A DNA stretch of 64,000 nucleotides, from the NCBI RefSeq assembly GCF_030408415.1, contig NZ_CP046976.1, positions 682,001 to 746,000 of the forward strand. The letters run 5' to 3'. Both the position numbers and the translations under genes were made by a program. Shown in pieces: positions 27,874 to 37,000 of this stretch; the first letter of the stretch is position 1; each line of letters opens with the position of its first letter. The stretch is from Corynebacterium appendicis CIP 107643 (GTDB taxonomy: Bacteria; Actinomycetota; Actinomycetes; Mycobacteriales; Mycobacteriaceae). The notes beneath the pieces were generated by a model. That model was given only the letters and a program-made list of their open reading frames with translations, did no database searches and was not told the origin of the DNA.

Positions 27874-28973
27874 TAGTCGACGAGCTTCTCCGTCGCCGCG
27901 CGCCAGGACCAGCGCTCGGCCTCTGCCCGGGCGGCAGCGGACATGCGGCTGGTGTCGTCGATAAGCATGCTCTCGAATGCGTCCGCCCACTGCTCAGGCG
28001 TTGCATCCCTGTCGACGAGTTCGCCTGTTTTTCCATCCTCGATGACGAACGGGATGCCGCCGGCACGTGCGCCCACGACGGGGACGCCGGACGCGAACGA
28101 CTCCAGCGCGACGAGGCCGAGGGTCTCCGTCAGCGACGGGAACGCGAAGACGTCGGCGGAGGCAAAGGCTTGGGCGAGGGGAGTGCCCGACATGTAACCG
28201 GTGAAGACGGTGTAGGCGGGGTCGAATTCCTTCTTCATTTGCTCCAGCTGCGGGCCCGCGCCGACCATGGCCAGGCGGGTGCCGGGGACCTTTTCGCGCA
28301 GGATCGGCATGATGCCGTTGAGGATGGAGAGGTTCTTCTCCGCGCTCATCCTGCCGACGTAGATGAGCAGCGGGGCATCGGGGTTGCCGTCGGTGAGCGT
28401 GCTGCGCATTTCCGCGGAGTAGTTGTCTGGGTGGTAGCCGACGGTGTCGACCGCTTTCGGCCACACGGCGAGGTCGCGGAAACCATAGCCCTTCGCGGTG
28501 TCCAGCATCGGGTCGGAGGTGACCAGGTTCATCTGCGCGCGGTTGTGGAAGGCGCGGATGGCTGCTGTGGCGGGCTTTTTGACGAGCCCAATCTTCAGCG
28601 CCTCCGTGTAGGCGGGCACGTCGGTGTGGAAGGACGCGAGTAGCGGCTTTTTGAGGCGCTTCGCAAGAAGGGCTCCGTAGCCAGCGAAGAAGACCGGGTT
28701 GACGGCGTGGACGATGTCCGGGTCGAACTCCTTGAGTTTCTTCGTCACCGCCGGGGTGGGCAGGCCCACCTTGATCTCCGGGTAGATGAAATGGAAGGAG
28801 AAGCTCGGCGCGCGCACGACCGGGAAGCCGGCGTAGGTATCCGGGGTGTCGCCGGTGGCGAAGATCATCACCTCGTGGCCCATCTCCGCCAGTTGGTCGA
28901 CGGTGCGGATCACACGTGTGACCACGCCGTCGATCTTGGGAAGGAAGACCTCCGTGAAAATCGCGATCCGCAT
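27831..28973 (-). CDS. sqdX: Glycosyltransferase family 4, SqdX/SQD2-like (sulfoquinovosyl diacylglycerol synthase)
   Basis: This 380-residue GT-B enzyme opens with MRIAIFTEVFLPKIDGVV and has LLIYVGRMSAEKN and the donor-site segment PSLTETLGLVALESFASG with the EX7E glutamates, then EAERWSWRAATEKLVDYY. These segments fit SQD2/SqdX better than the corynebacterial MgtA/PimB mannosyltransferases as I recall them. SqdX moves sulfoquinovose from UDP-sulfoquinovose to diacylglycerol at the membrane. Its ATG lies 1 nt after the sqdB stop, so the genes are coupled. A different sugar donor remains possible. Confidence 0.72.
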   Translation of the reverse strand: MRIAIFTEVFLPKIDGVVTRVIRTVDQLAEMGHEVMIFATGDTPDTYAGFPVVRAPSFSFHFIYPEIKVGLPTPAVTKKLKEFDPDIVHAVNPVFFAGYGALLAKRLKKPLLASFHTDVPAYTEALKIGLVKKPATAAIRAFHNRAQMNLVTSDPMLDTAKGYGFRDLAVWPKAVDTVGYHPDNYSAEMRSTLTDGNPDAPLLIYVGRMSAEKNLSILNGIMPILREKVPGTRLAMVGAGPQLEQMKKEFDPAYTVFTGYMSGTPLAQAFASADVFAFPSLTETLGLVALESFASGVPVVGARAGGIPFVIEDGKTGELVDRDATPEQWADAFESMLIDDTSRMSAAARAEAERWSWRAATEKLVDYYEVCTTKKSAEEN

Positions 28974-28974
28974 C

Positions 28975-30165
28975 CTAGGCGTTCTCCGGGACGCCCTCTG
29001 ACTGGTTGCGGGTCCACAGGGAGCGCGCCGGAATCTTGCTGCGGTCGGCGCGGTCGGCGTATTTCTTTGCCACGTCCTCGACCTCCTGCAGCAGGCCCTC
29101 GGCGAGCTTCGTCGGCTTAAGGCCCAAGCTCAGGAAGGTGTCGTTGGAGACGTGCAGTTCGTTCTCCGCGGACTCCTTGCGCGGGTTCGGGACGAGCGCG
29201 TATTCGGTGCCAGAGATCTTTGCCACCAGCTCCGCCAGGTCGCGGACCCGGTGGGTCTCGGTCATCTGGTTGAAGATCTTCACGCGGTCGCCCTTAGCGG
29301 GCGGGTTCTCCAGCGCGATCTGGACGCACTTGACCATGTCGCGGATGTGGATGAACGCGCGGGTCTGGCCGCCGGTGCCGTGGACGGTGAGCGGGTAGCC
29401 GATCGCCGCCTGCATGAGGAAGCGGTTGAGCACCGTGCCGTAGTCGCCGTCGTAGTCGAAGCGGTTGATCAGGCGCTCGTCGCGCTCCGTCTGCGGGGTG
29501 TGGGTGCCCCAGATGATGCCCTGGTGCAGGTCGGTGATGCGCAGCTCGTCGTTCTTGGCGTAGTAGGCGAACAGGTTCTGGTCCAGCACCTTGGTCAGGT
29601 GGTACACCGATCCTGGATTGGTGGGGTAGAGGATCTGCTGGTCGACCAACTCCTCGCCGGTGTCCACCTTGATATCCAGGTAGCCCTCTGGGATCTGCAT
29701 GCCGGCGGTACCGTAGCCGTAGACGCCCATGGTGCCCAGGTGGACGATGTGGATGTCCAGGCCGGACTCCACAACGGCGACGAGCAGGTTGTGGGTGGCG
29801 TTGACGTTGTTGTCCACGGTGTAGCGCTTGGTCACCGGGTTCTTCATGGAATACGGTGCGGCGCGCTGTTCGGCGAAGTGGATGATCGCTTCGGGCTGCT
29901 CGGTGGAGATGAACTCTTTGAGGCCCTCGTAGTCCTGTGCGACGTCGATATTGCGGAACGCGATCTCCTTGCCGGAGACCTCTTTCCAGGCAGCGATGCG
30001 GTCCTCGATGGACACGATCGGCGTGAGCGATTCTGCGCCGAGTTCTTCGTCGATGCGACGGCGGGAGAGGTTATCGACGATGGTCACGTCGTGGCCGATG
30101 TCCGAAAGATGCAGAGATGCAGGCCAGCCGCAAAAGCCGTCGCCGCCGAGGACCGCGATTTTCAT
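28975..30165 (-). CDS. sqdB: UDP-sulfoquinovose synthase SqdB
   Basis: This 396-residue short-chain dehydrogenase-like enzyme makes UDP-sulfoquinovose from UDP-glucose and sulfite with bound NAD+. It follows plant SQD1 and bacterial SqdB nearly end to end: GGDGFCGW (residues 7–14), ESLTPIVSIEDRI, HFAEQRAAPYSM, HLGTMGVYG with Thr145, SVYHLTKVLD with Tyr188 and Lys192, and GTGGQTRAFIHIRDMV. The conserved catalytic trio Thr/Tyr/Lys is intact. Start at 30165. It is the first gene of a two-gene unit with the glycosyltransferase. I know of no sulfolipid in corynebacteria, so this is unusual. Confidence 0.88.
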   Translation of the reverse strand: MKIAVLGGDGFCGWPASLHLSDIGHDVTIVDNLSRRRIDEELGAESLTPIVSIEDRIAAWKEVSGKEIAFRNIDVAQDYEGLKEFISTEQPEAIIHFAEQRAAPYSMKNPVTKRYTVDNNVNATHNLLVAVVESGLDIHIVHLGTMGVYGYGTAGMQIPEGYLDIKVDTGEELVDQQILYPTNPGSVYHLTKVLDQNLFAYYAKNDELRITDLHQGIIWGTHTPQTERDERLINRFDYDGDYGTVLNRFLMQAAIGYPLTVHGTGGQTRAFIHIRDMVKCVQIALENPPAKGDRVKIFNQMTETHRVRDLAELVAKISGTEYALVPNPRKESAENELHVSNDTFLSLGLKPTKLAEGLLQEVEDVAKKYADRADRSKIPARSLWTRNQSEGVPENA

Positions 30166-30276
30166 GTATCTACCTTTCCATTTTCAGGCTTCCCGGCTAC
30201 GTTACCTCCCCTCCGGGTTTTCCGCCGGGTAAGTGAAAACGGCCACAACCTGGAAAGCGTTATGTATGTTTCGGGT

Positions 30277-31938
30277 ATGAAACAAAACTCGGGAGACATC
30301 ATCATCGTGGGGGCCGGATTGGCGGGCCTCGTCGCAGCGCACGAGGCGGTCAAAGCTGGCCGCCGGGTCGTGTTTGTGGAGCAGGAGAGCCGGGCGAATC
30401 TCGGCGGGCAGGCATTCTGGTCGCTTGGCGGCCTGTTCATGGTGGGCACCCCAGAGCAGAAGCTCATGGGAGCCAAGGATTTCGAGGATCTCGCCTGGGC
30501 AGACTGGGAGAATTCCGCGGATTACGACGACGAGGAGTATGACCGTTGGCCGCGCGAATGGGGCCGTGAATACGTCCGCTTCGCTTCGAATGAGATGCAT
30601 GATTACCTGAAGGAATTGGGGCTTCGCGTTCTGCCGACGGTCGGCTGGGCGGAGCGCGGCTCCGGCGACGCGTCCGGTCACGGCAACACCGTGCCACGCT
30701 TCCACTTGACGTGGGGCACCGGCCCGGAGGTCGTCCGTGTCTTCCGCGAGCCCGTCGAGCGCGCCGAGCAGGCGGGCAAGGTGGAGTTCAAATTCCGCCA
30801 CCGCGTCGACGACATCATCGTCGAAGGTGGGCGCGCCGTGGGCGTGAAGGGCGTGAAGCTGGCAGATGACTCAGGTGCCCGCGGCGTCGCCTCGAACAAC
30901 GACGAGGTAGAGCCGTTCGAGGTGCGGGGTGCGGCAGCGGTGATCTCCACTGGCGGCATTGGCGGCAACCTGAACAAGGTACGCGAGATGTGGCCGGAGG
31001 ACCGCTGGGGGCCGTGCCCGGAGGACATGGTCACCGGCGTGCCCGAGCATGTCGACGGACGCGGCATCGATATCGCGGCGGCTGCCGGCGCGAACCTGGT
31101 CAACACCGACCGCATGTGGCACTACCCGGAGGGCATGATCAACTGGGATCCGATCTGGCCGGGCCACGGCATCCGCATTATTCCGGGGCCGAGCTCCATG
31201 TGGCTCGATGCCACGGGAAAGCGCCTGCCGACGAACCTGTTCCCGGGCTCGGACAATATCGCCGCGCTCGCGCACGTCGGCCGGACCGGCTACGGCTACT
31301 CGTGGTTCATTCTCAACCAGCACATCGCAGACAAGGAGTTCATTTTCTCCGGCTCGGAGCAGAATCCGGATCTCACGGACAAGTCGCTGAAGAAGCTGGC
31401 GGGCAAGATCGGCCCGGGCACGCACCCGGCCGTCAAGGCGTTCATGGACAACGGCGTTGACTGGGTCACCGCAGACTCCGTCGAGGATCTCGTGCGCAAG
31501 ATGAACGAGCTCGGCGACGACGGCGTCGAAGTCGACGGCGACCTGGTCCACAAACAGCTGGTGGAGCGCGACGCGCAGCTAACCAACAATTTCTCCAAGG
31601 ACGCGCAGGTGAACTACATCCGCACCGCGCGCAATTTCTTGGGTGACAAGATCGTCCGCTGCGCGGAGCCACACCGTTTATTGGATCCGAAGAAGGGGCC
31701 GCTCATTGCTGTCAAGCTGCACATTTTGACGCGCAAGACGCTCGGAGGAATCGAGACGAACTTGGGAGGTCGGGCGTTGCTTGCCGACGGCTCCGTATTC
31801 CCCGGCCTCTACGCCTGCGGCGAGGCCGCCGGTTTCGGCGGGGGCGGAATGCACGGCAAGAACGCTCTGGAAGGCACGTTCCTCGGCGGCTGCATTCACT
31901 CCGGCAAGCGGGTCGGCGAGCACGCCGCGCGTGAGTGA
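30277..31938 (+). CDS. FAD-binding dehydrogenase, fumarate reductase/ketosteroid dehydrogenase-like flavoprotein
   Basis: This 553-residue flavoprotein has the dinucleotide fold IIIVGAGLAGLVAAHEA at the start with FVEQESRANLGGQAFWS, a capping domain, and the C-terminal FAD strand GLYACGEAAGFGGGGMHG. It belongs with FAD_binding_2 dehydrogenases such as mycobacterial Rv0785, whose substrates are unknown. ATG at 30277 has TATGTT 6 nt upstream; an alternative ATG at 30262 has GGAAAG before it and adds five residues. It is divergent from sqdB across about 110 bp. Confidence 0.82.
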   Translation: MKQNSGDIIIVGAGLAGLVAAHEAVKAGRRVVFVEQESRANLGGQAFWSLGGLFMVGTPEQKLMGAKDFEDLAWADWENSADYDDEEYDRWPREWGREYVRFASNEMHDYLKELGLRVLPTVGWAERGSGDASGHGNTVPRFHLTWGTGPEVVRVFREPVERAEQAGKVEFKFRHRVDDIIVEGGRAVGVKGVKLADDSGARGVASNNDEVEPFEVRGAAAVISTGGIGGNLNKVREMWPEDRWGPCPEDMVTGVPEHVDGRGIDIAAAAGANLVNTDRMWHYPEGMINWDPIWPGHGIRIIPGPSSMWLDATGKRLPTNLFPGSDNIAALAHVGRTGYGYSWFILNQHIADKEFIFSGSEQNPDLTDKSLKKLAGKIGPGTHPAVKAFMDNGVDWVTADSVEDLVRKMNELGDDGVEVDGDLVHKQLVERDAQLTNNFSKDAQVNYIRTARNFLGDKIVRCAEPHRLLDPKKGPLIAVKLHILTRKTLGGIETNLGGRALLADGSVFPGLYACGEAAGFGGGGMHGKNALEGTFLGGCIHSGKRVGEHAARE

Positions 31939-33150
31939 TCAGCGCTGCCAGTGAAGTGAGGCTGTGGCCGCCTGCCCGCGCAGGCGGTCTTTGTCTTGGT
32001 CGGGGATGAGCGAGCCGCCGGTGAGCCACACCAGGTGGGTGGCTGTGTCAGGTGCGTCGGGAAGCCGCCACGGAATGGTGAGCCCGGCGGTGGCGGACGG
32101 CTCGGCGATGATGTCGGCAGTGCGCTCCAGCCAATTGACGGCGGCGAGGAACGTGATGTCGTCGAGGGTGTGGAAGCCGCTGACGAGATGCGCCGCGTGC
32201 TCCATGGCGAGCGGGGAGGGGCTTTGGACGGCGAGGCCGTCGGCGATGGTGCGGCCGGACAGGCCGTAGTCGGCGCAGGTGACATCGGCGTTTCCCGTGA
32301 ATGCGCCGAGCAGCATGCACGGGCTGGCGGTGGGCTCCACAACATGGCAGGAAACAGCCTCGCCGAATGCCATTTTGAGGCCGAAGGTCACTCCGCCCGG
32401 TCCGCCGCCGACACCGCAAGGAAGGTAGACGTAGAGGGGGTTGGCCGGAGTGAAGTGTGTGCCTTGAGCTGCGAACTGCTCCTTGAGGCGCTGACCGGCT
32501 ACCGCATAACCGGCGAAAAGGCCGAGAGAGTTCTCGTCGTCGATGAAGAAGGCGTCGTGGGTATTTTCCCGCGCCTCGGCGACCGTGTCAGTGAAGAGGC
32601 CGGGGTGCTCGACAACGCGGGCGCCGCGGGAGCGCAGCAGGTCTTTCTTCCACTGCTTCGCGTCCACCGACATGTGCACCTCGGTGTCGAAGCCGAGCAG
32701 GGGACCGACGGTGCCGATCGACAGAGCGAGGTTGCCGGTGGAGGCGACGGAGAGCTTCTCGTGACGGCCTTCTTCGGCGAGACGGAACACTTCGTGGACG
32801 CCGCCGCGGGACTTGATGGACCCACTGATCGGCAAGGCGTCGTCGCGTTTCACCCACAGCTCGCTGGGAAGGTCGCGCTCCAGTAGGCGGTTCAGGTAGT
32901 CGCGAGTCTCGGGGACAGGCTGGATCTCGGATTCAATGGTGCCGTCGCCGGTCTCGGGAAAATGCTCGGCGACCCATGGCTTAAAACGGTCGAAGCGGGC
33001 GGCGGCGCCCTCCACTGCTGACACGACGTCCGGATCGAGAGCGCTGCCGGGAGCGGGGGCCCAGGAGACCTCTTGGCTGCGGGAGATGGCGTCGGGAAGC
33101 GAGAGCGGTGCGGGGGTGGGGTGAGCTGGACGATCCCAAGGCATGGTCAT
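31939..33150 (-). CDS. dsdA: D-serine ammonia-lyase (D-serine dehydratase)
   Basis: This 403-residue PLP enzyme of fold type II converts D-serine to pyruvate and ammonia. The PLP lysine is in ISGSIKSRGGVHEV, the phosphate-binding loop is CGVGGGPGGVTFGLK, and the ending LTGGSLIP agrees with DsdA. Two ATG codons (33150 and 33144) are possible, both with poor ribosome binding sites. It is divergent from an MFS transporter gene 89 bp away, and the two may be used together for amino-acid uptake and breakdown, though the transporter is not a DsdX homologue. Confidence 0.85.
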   Translation of the reverse strand: MTMPWDRPAHPTPAPLSLPDAISRSQEVSWAPAPGSALDPDVVSAVEGAAARFDRFKPWVAEHFPETGDGTIESEIQPVPETRDYLNRLLERDLPSELWVKRDDALPISGSIKSRGGVHEVFRLAEEGRHEKLSVASTGNLALSIGTVGPLLGFDTEVHMSVDAKQWKKDLLRSRGARVVEHPGLFTDTVAEARENTHDAFFIDDENSLGLFAGYAVAGQRLKEQFAAQGTHFTPANPLYVYLPCGVGGGPGGVTFGLKMAFGEAVSCHVVEPTASPCMLLGAFTGNADVTCADYGLSGRTIADGLAVQSPSPLAMEHAAHLVSGFHTLDDITFLAAVNWLERTADIIAEPSATAGLTIPWRLPDAPDTATHLVWLTGGSLIPDQDKDRLRGQAATASLHWQR

Positions 33151-33239
33151 GGGGATCCATTGTACGAGTCGCACCGGTGTACAGTTACGTGGGTCACACC
33201 GTTCACTGTGGGTGGCGTAGGTCAGAAAGGAGACAGAAT

Positions 33240-34439
33240 ATGGATACAAAGAAGTCTCGACCGCAGCTGGTTTTCGCCAGCGTAGTGGCCTTTCTGATCA
33301 CTGCCGGCTGGGCGGCGAACCACTTCGCGTCGGTGCTCGTTGTGCTGCGCGAGGACCAGCACATGTCCACGTTGCTGGTCAACAGCGCCTACGGCATTTA
33401 CGCGCTCGGCCTGTTCCCGTGCTTGATTCTCGGCGGCCTCGTGGCGGACCGGTTCGGCTCGCGTCCGGCGGTGACGGTGGGCGCGATCGTCGCCGCGCTG
33501 GGCAATATCGCGCTGATGTTCTGGCAGGAGATACCGGCGGTCATGCTCGGCGCCCGGTTCGTGATCGGGCTCGGCGTGGGGCTGGTGGTCAGCGCAGGAA
33601 CGGCGTGGGCAGGGCGCTTGAGGGGCGCGGCAGGCACGACACTGGCGGGCATCTTCTTGACCTCGGGCTTCATGCTCGGGCCCATCGCCTCAGGCATCAT
33701 CGCGCACCTCGTCAGCGCGCACAACGCGATCTATATCCCATACATCGCCTCGATCGTGCTGTCGTTCGCCGCGGTGGTGTTTTCCATGATGGTCGGCGAC
33801 GCGCCTAATACCCGCGAGGTGATCGTGGAGAAGGCTGAGCAAGAAGACGGCGTCCGGGCGCCTGCAGAGGACCGGTCCGCGAAGAAGGCTCTGCTCACCG
33901 CATTCCCGATGGGGTTATGGGTCTTCGCGTCGATGACGAGTGCGATCGTGGTGCTCTCCGGCCGCGTGGGCCAGCACTTCGAATCCAGTGCTTTCCTGCC
34001 CGGCGTGGCCGCGGTGACGGCCTTCGGTTCGGGCTTGGTCATCCAGGCGCTTGGCCGCCGCTTCGAATTCGGGCCGTCCTCCGGCGTGATCGGTGCGGTG
34101 TGCTCGGCGGTCGGCTTTATTCTCGCGGCGATCGGCGGCGCGGCCCCGTCGTTCGCAATGTTCGTGGCGGCCTCGGTGTTCCTCGGATTGGCCTACGGCC
34201 TGTGCCTGCGCGAGGGCCTGCTGGACGTGGAAACCTTCAGCCCCCCGGCAAAACGCGGCGCTGTCATCGGTGTCTACTACGTGGCCACCTACATCGGCTT
34301 CGGCTACCCGCCGCTCATCGAATGGCTGGCAGGATTCGTCGGGCCGTCGCTGCCGTACTGGGTGCTCGCGGGACTGGCGTTGTGCTCGGCGCTGATCAGG
34401 ACATTGCAGATCCGCTCCGGGTACCTGCGGCGCGGCTAA
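33240..34439 (+). CDS. MFS transporter
   Basis: This 399-residue protein has twelve predicted helices with the MFS loop motif GGLVADRFGSRPAV after helix 2 and a long cytoplasmic loop between helices 6 and 7 (EKAEQEDGVRAPAEDRSAKKA). AAAGGAG precedes the ATG at 33240; the frame is open upstream to 33108 but without a better start. The general build resembles CynX/NimT-like or sugar-acid carriers, but no substrate can be named. It faces dsdA divergently, and its 3' end overlaps the next, opposite gene by 4 nt. Confidence 0.8.
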   Translation: MDTKKSRPQLVFASVVAFLITAGWAANHFASVLVVLREDQHMSTLLVNSAYGIYALGLFPCLILGGLVADRFGSRPAVTVGAIVAALGNIALMFWQEIPAVMLGARFVIGLGVGLVVSAGTAWAGRLRGAAGTTLAGIFLTSGFMLGPIASGIIAHLVSAHNAIYIPYIASIVLSFAAVVFSMMVGDAPNTREVIVEKAEQEDGVRAPAEDRSAKKALLTAFPMGLWVFASMTSAIVVLSGRVGQHFESSAFLPGVAAVTAFGSGLVIQALGRRFEFGPSSGVIGAVCSAVGFILAAIGGAAPSFAMFVAASVFLGLAYGLCLREGLLDVETFSPPAKRGAVIGVYYVATYIGFGYPPLIEWLAGFVGPSLPYWVLAGLALCSALIRTLQIRSGYLRRG

Positions 34440-34894
34440 TTCTCCACGACGAACGCCACGTTGGTGGTGGTCAGCTCGTGCTCGTTGCCCGAAGGCAAAG
34501 CGCGCAATTCAGCCTGGGTCTCCTTTGAGACCGGAATGATCCACCCCTCATTCGGGTCGAGGACCGGTGGGCCGGATGTGCCCGGGTAGAACGTGACGGG
34601 GCGGGATGAGGGGGAGGAGAGGCGCAACGGGGCGTCGATAAGCGAAATGCGTTGAAACGCGTCTTCCTCGAGCGTGACGATCACGATGATGTCGTCCGAT
34701 TCCGGGCTGATATTGGCCGTGCGGACCGACAGCGTGTCAGCGTGGTAGACGGTCATGCGGTCGCGTTTGCGGATCACGCCGAATGCGATCGCGATGGCGG
34801 GGATGGCGATCAGCATGAAGATGATAACGAGGATGAGGATCGGCTCCCAGATGCTCGTCTGGAAGCCCAGCTCAGTACTTTGCGCCCATGACAT
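34436..34894 (-). CDS. Hypothetical membrane protein, 152 residues
   Basis: The protein has one strong N-terminal membrane helix (residues about 17–40, EPILILVIIFMLIAIPAIA), a basic RKRDR stop-transfer segment, and a soluble domain of about 105 residues rich in beta strands (SDDIIVIVTLEEDAFQRISL). I do not recognise a family. The soluble domain would lie in the cytoplasm by the positive-inside rule. It converges with the MFS gene and starts 49 bp from the divergent YihY gene. Confidence 0.65.
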   Translation of the reverse strand: MSWAQSTELGFQTSIWEPILILVIIFMLIAIPAIAIAFGVIRKRDRMTVYHADTLSVRTANISPESDDIIVIVTLEEDAFQRISLIDAPLRLSSPSSRPVTFYPGTSGPPVLDPNEGWIIPVSKETQAELRALPSGNEHELTTTNVAFVVEN

Positions 34895-34930
34895 GGCCCA
34901 ACCCTACAACGAGAACAGCCATGCGCCGGA

Positions 34931-34936
34931 TAATGT
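34931..34936 (+). promoter_or_regulatory. Candidate -10 box TAATGT before the YihY gene
   Basis: TAATGT ends 7 nt before the ATG at 34944; the GTGTGGAG in between is a weak ribosome binding site at best. Confidence 0.4.
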
Positions 34937-34943
34937 GTGGAGC

Positions 34944-36080
34944 ATGAGTCAAGAAACCGTCTCGCACGCCGCGGAATTCGTGCAACCGTACGGGCCCGGT
35001 CAGATCGAGACGGTCGAGCCCCGCTACGCGCGTGACGACCCCCTACGGCGGAGCAACCGGCTGACGAAGAAATCATGGAAGCTGATTCTCGCGCGCACCG
35101 TGTTGGACTTCGCCCCCCTCGCTCTCATGGACCGCGGCGCTACGATGACCTATTTCAGTGTGACGGCATTCGCGCCGATGCTGCTGGCGTTCTATTCCAC
35201 GGTGACGCTGCTGTTTCCCGCGGACGAGAATGAGCTGCGCGACATGGTGGGCGGGCTTATCGACGAGGCTGTGCCCGAGGCACTGCGCGAGCAAGCTTTC
35301 GACCTATTTGTGTCCGTCGTGGGAACGCCGGCGCAGAGCACTGTCGCGCTGGTGATCTCCCTGCTCGTGTCGCTGCTGGCGGCATCGGCGTATGTGCGCG
35401 CATTCTCGCGCTCGACGAACGTGATCTACGGGCGGATGGAAGGCCGCGGTCTGCCCGTGACGTGGCTGACCATGTGGGCGATCACGCTGTTGCTCGTCGT
35501 CGGACTCGTTGTCGTGGTCGCCGCGCTCGTGCTGCGCGAATCCGTCATCAACGCCGTGCTCGGGCCGATTGCTGAACCCCTCGGGCTGACCGGCGCACTG
35601 GATTATCTGAACCAGATCCTGCTGCCGGTGTGGGAGTGGGCGCGGTACCCGGCGGTGGTGGTAGCCGCTGTCGTGCTTGTGACGTGCCTGTTCTATTTCG
35701 CGCCGAATGTGCGCCCCGGCCGCTTCCGCTTGCTGACTGTCGGCGCGGTATTCGCGATGCTCGTCATCGGCGCGGAATGGGCGCTGTTCGGTGTGTACTT
35801 GTCTATTTTCGGGCTGCGGAGCGCGTACGGCGCGTTCGGAACTGTGCTCACTGTCCTGGTAGCGGTGTGGGCGATGAATATCGTTCTGTTGCTCGGCGTG
35901 AAGCTCGACGCGGAGATTTTGAGGGCAAAAGAACTGCAGGCAGGATACGATTCCGAGGTCCTCATCCAGGCCCCGCCGCGCTCCCAGGACGCGGTGCTGT
36001 TTCAGCGCAAAGTGCGCCTCTGGCTGCACCGTTTGGCGGAAGATGTCAAAGAAGAAGCGGCGTCAAAACGCCACGAATAG
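34944..36080 (+). CDS. YihY/virulence factor BrkB family membrane protein
   Basis: This 378-residue protein matches the YihY/BrkB family: a soluble start of about 60 residues, six membrane helices, the family loop AASAYVRAFSRSTNVIYG and the final FGAVLTVLVAVWAMNIVLLLGVKLDAEI. The family was once called ribonuclease BN, which proved wrong; the present view is an inner-membrane transporter or flippase-like protein of unknown substrate. The C-terminal tail is charged and cytoplasmic. It carries a GCTTATCGACG copy. Confidence 0.85.
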   Translation: MSQETVSHAAEFVQPYGPGQIETVEPRYARDDPLRRSNRLTKKSWKLILARTVLDFAPLALMDRGATMTYFSVTAFAPMLLAFYSTVTLLFPADENELRDMVGGLIDEAVPEALREQAFDLFVSVVGTPAQSTVALVISLLVSLLAASAYVRAFSRSTNVIYGRMEGRGLPVTWLTMWAITLLLVVGLVVVVAALVLRESVINAVLGPIAEPLGLTGALDYLNQILLPVWEWARYPAVVVAAVVLVTCLFYFAPNVRPGRFRLLTVGAVFAMLVIGAEWALFGVYLSIFGLRSAYGAFGTVLTVLVAVWAMNIVLLLGVKLDAEILRAKELQAGYDSEVLIQAPPRSQDAVLFQRKVRLWLHRLAEDVKEEAASKRHE

Positions 36081-36092
36081 TGTGAAGCACCT

Positions 36093-36098
36093 TACACT
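36093..36098 (+). promoter_or_regulatory. Candidate -10 box TACACT before the first patatin gene
   Basis: TACACT ends 8 nt before the ATG at 36107. A GGGGAA stretch lies between and could also serve as a ribosome binding site. Confidence 0.45.
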
Positions 36099-36106
36099 GG
36101 GGAACC

Positions 36107-36973
36107 ATGATTGATGCACGCGATACCGCCCTCGTCATTGAGGGTGGCGGAACACGTAATTCGTACACCGCCCCTGCGATCATGAAACTCATCGAAGAAG
36201 ATGTGCAATTCGGTTGGGTTGGCGGTGTCTCGGCCGGCGCGATTCACGCCATCAACTTCCTGTCGGGGGACGCGAAGCGCACCGAGGAAGCGTTCACCAC
36301 GTTCATGGGCCACCCGAAGATCGGCGGCCTGCGGTCGTTGGCGATCGGCCGCGGGCTGATGAACGCGGAGTTCATGTTCCAGGACCGCGGCGGCGAACTG
36401 CCGTTCAAACTGGACGCATTCGTAGCTAACGACACCCCGGTCCACATCGAGGCGGTCCGCGCCGACACCGGCGAATCGGTGGCGTGGAAGAATGCCGACC
36501 TGCAGGACGAGGACACGATCAACCTGGTCATGCGCGCATCCTCCACCATGCCGATGCTCATGCCGATGGCGACAATAGACGGTGTTCCCTATGTCGACGG
36601 CGCCCTCGGAGACGACGGCGGCCTGCTGGTCAGCGCCGCTGAGAACGCCGGCTTTTCCAAGCTGCTCGTGCTGGCCACCAAGCCGCGCGACTACGTGCGC
36701 GAGCCGGTGAACCGCCCGGGCATGGTCCGCCGCATGTTCCCGAAGTACCCGGAGGTCGCCCGCCGCACCATCGACCGCCCGGATGCCTACAACCAGGCCA
36801 AGGCGCGTATCGACGAGCTCGCCGCCGACGGCAAGGCCTATGTCTTCTACCCGGAGAACATGATGGTGGAAAACGCCGAATTCAAGGTGCCCAAACTGCA
36901 GAAGAATTTCGCGGCGGGCAAGAAGCAATTCGACCGCGAGTGGGATGCGGTCAAGGAGTTCCTCGAGCGCTAA
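36107..36973 (+). CDS. Patatin-like phospholipase (first of a tandem pair)
   Basis: This 288-residue serine hydrolase has the patatin oxyanion motif EGGGTRNSYTA (residues about 12–22), the GXSXG nucleophile in GGVSAGAIH and the catalytic-dyad aspartate in YVDGALGDDGG. It resembles YjjU-type bacterial patatins. No signal peptide is seen, so it acts in the cytoplasm, probably on acyl lipids. The next gene, 27 bp downstream, encodes a clear paralogue with the same motifs, so this is a tandem duplication. Confidence 0.85.
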   Translation: MIDARDTALVIEGGGTRNSYTAPAIMKLIEEDVQFGWVGGVSAGAIHAINFLSGDAKRTEEAFTTFMGHPKIGGLRSLAIGRGLMNAEFMFQDRGGELPFKLDAFVANDTPVHIEAVRADTGESVAWKNADLQDEDTINLVMRASSTMPMLMPMATIDGVPYVDGALGDDGGLLVSAAENAGFSKLLVLATKPRDYVREPVNRPGMVRRMFPKYPEVARRTIDRPDAYNQAKARIDELAADGKAYVFYPENMMVENAEFKVPKLQKNFAAGKKQFDREWDAVKEFLER

Positions 36974-36987
36974 AAGGGGCAAGCCTT

Positions 36988-36993
36988 TACAAT
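36988..36993 (+). promoter_or_regulatory. Candidate -10 box TACAAT before the second patatin gene
   Basis: TACAAT ends 7 nt before the ATG at 37001 with no ribosome binding site, a good leaderless signal. The second patatin gene therefore seems to have its own promoter within the 27-bp gap. Confidence 0.5.
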
Positions 36994-37000
36994 CGTCCGC

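Noticed and set aside
27831-28973. Naming the glycosyltransferase MgtA or PimB
   Set aside because: The N-terminal and donor-site segments fit SqdX/SQD2 better and the gene is coupled to sqdB; without a phylogeny the alternative stays possible.
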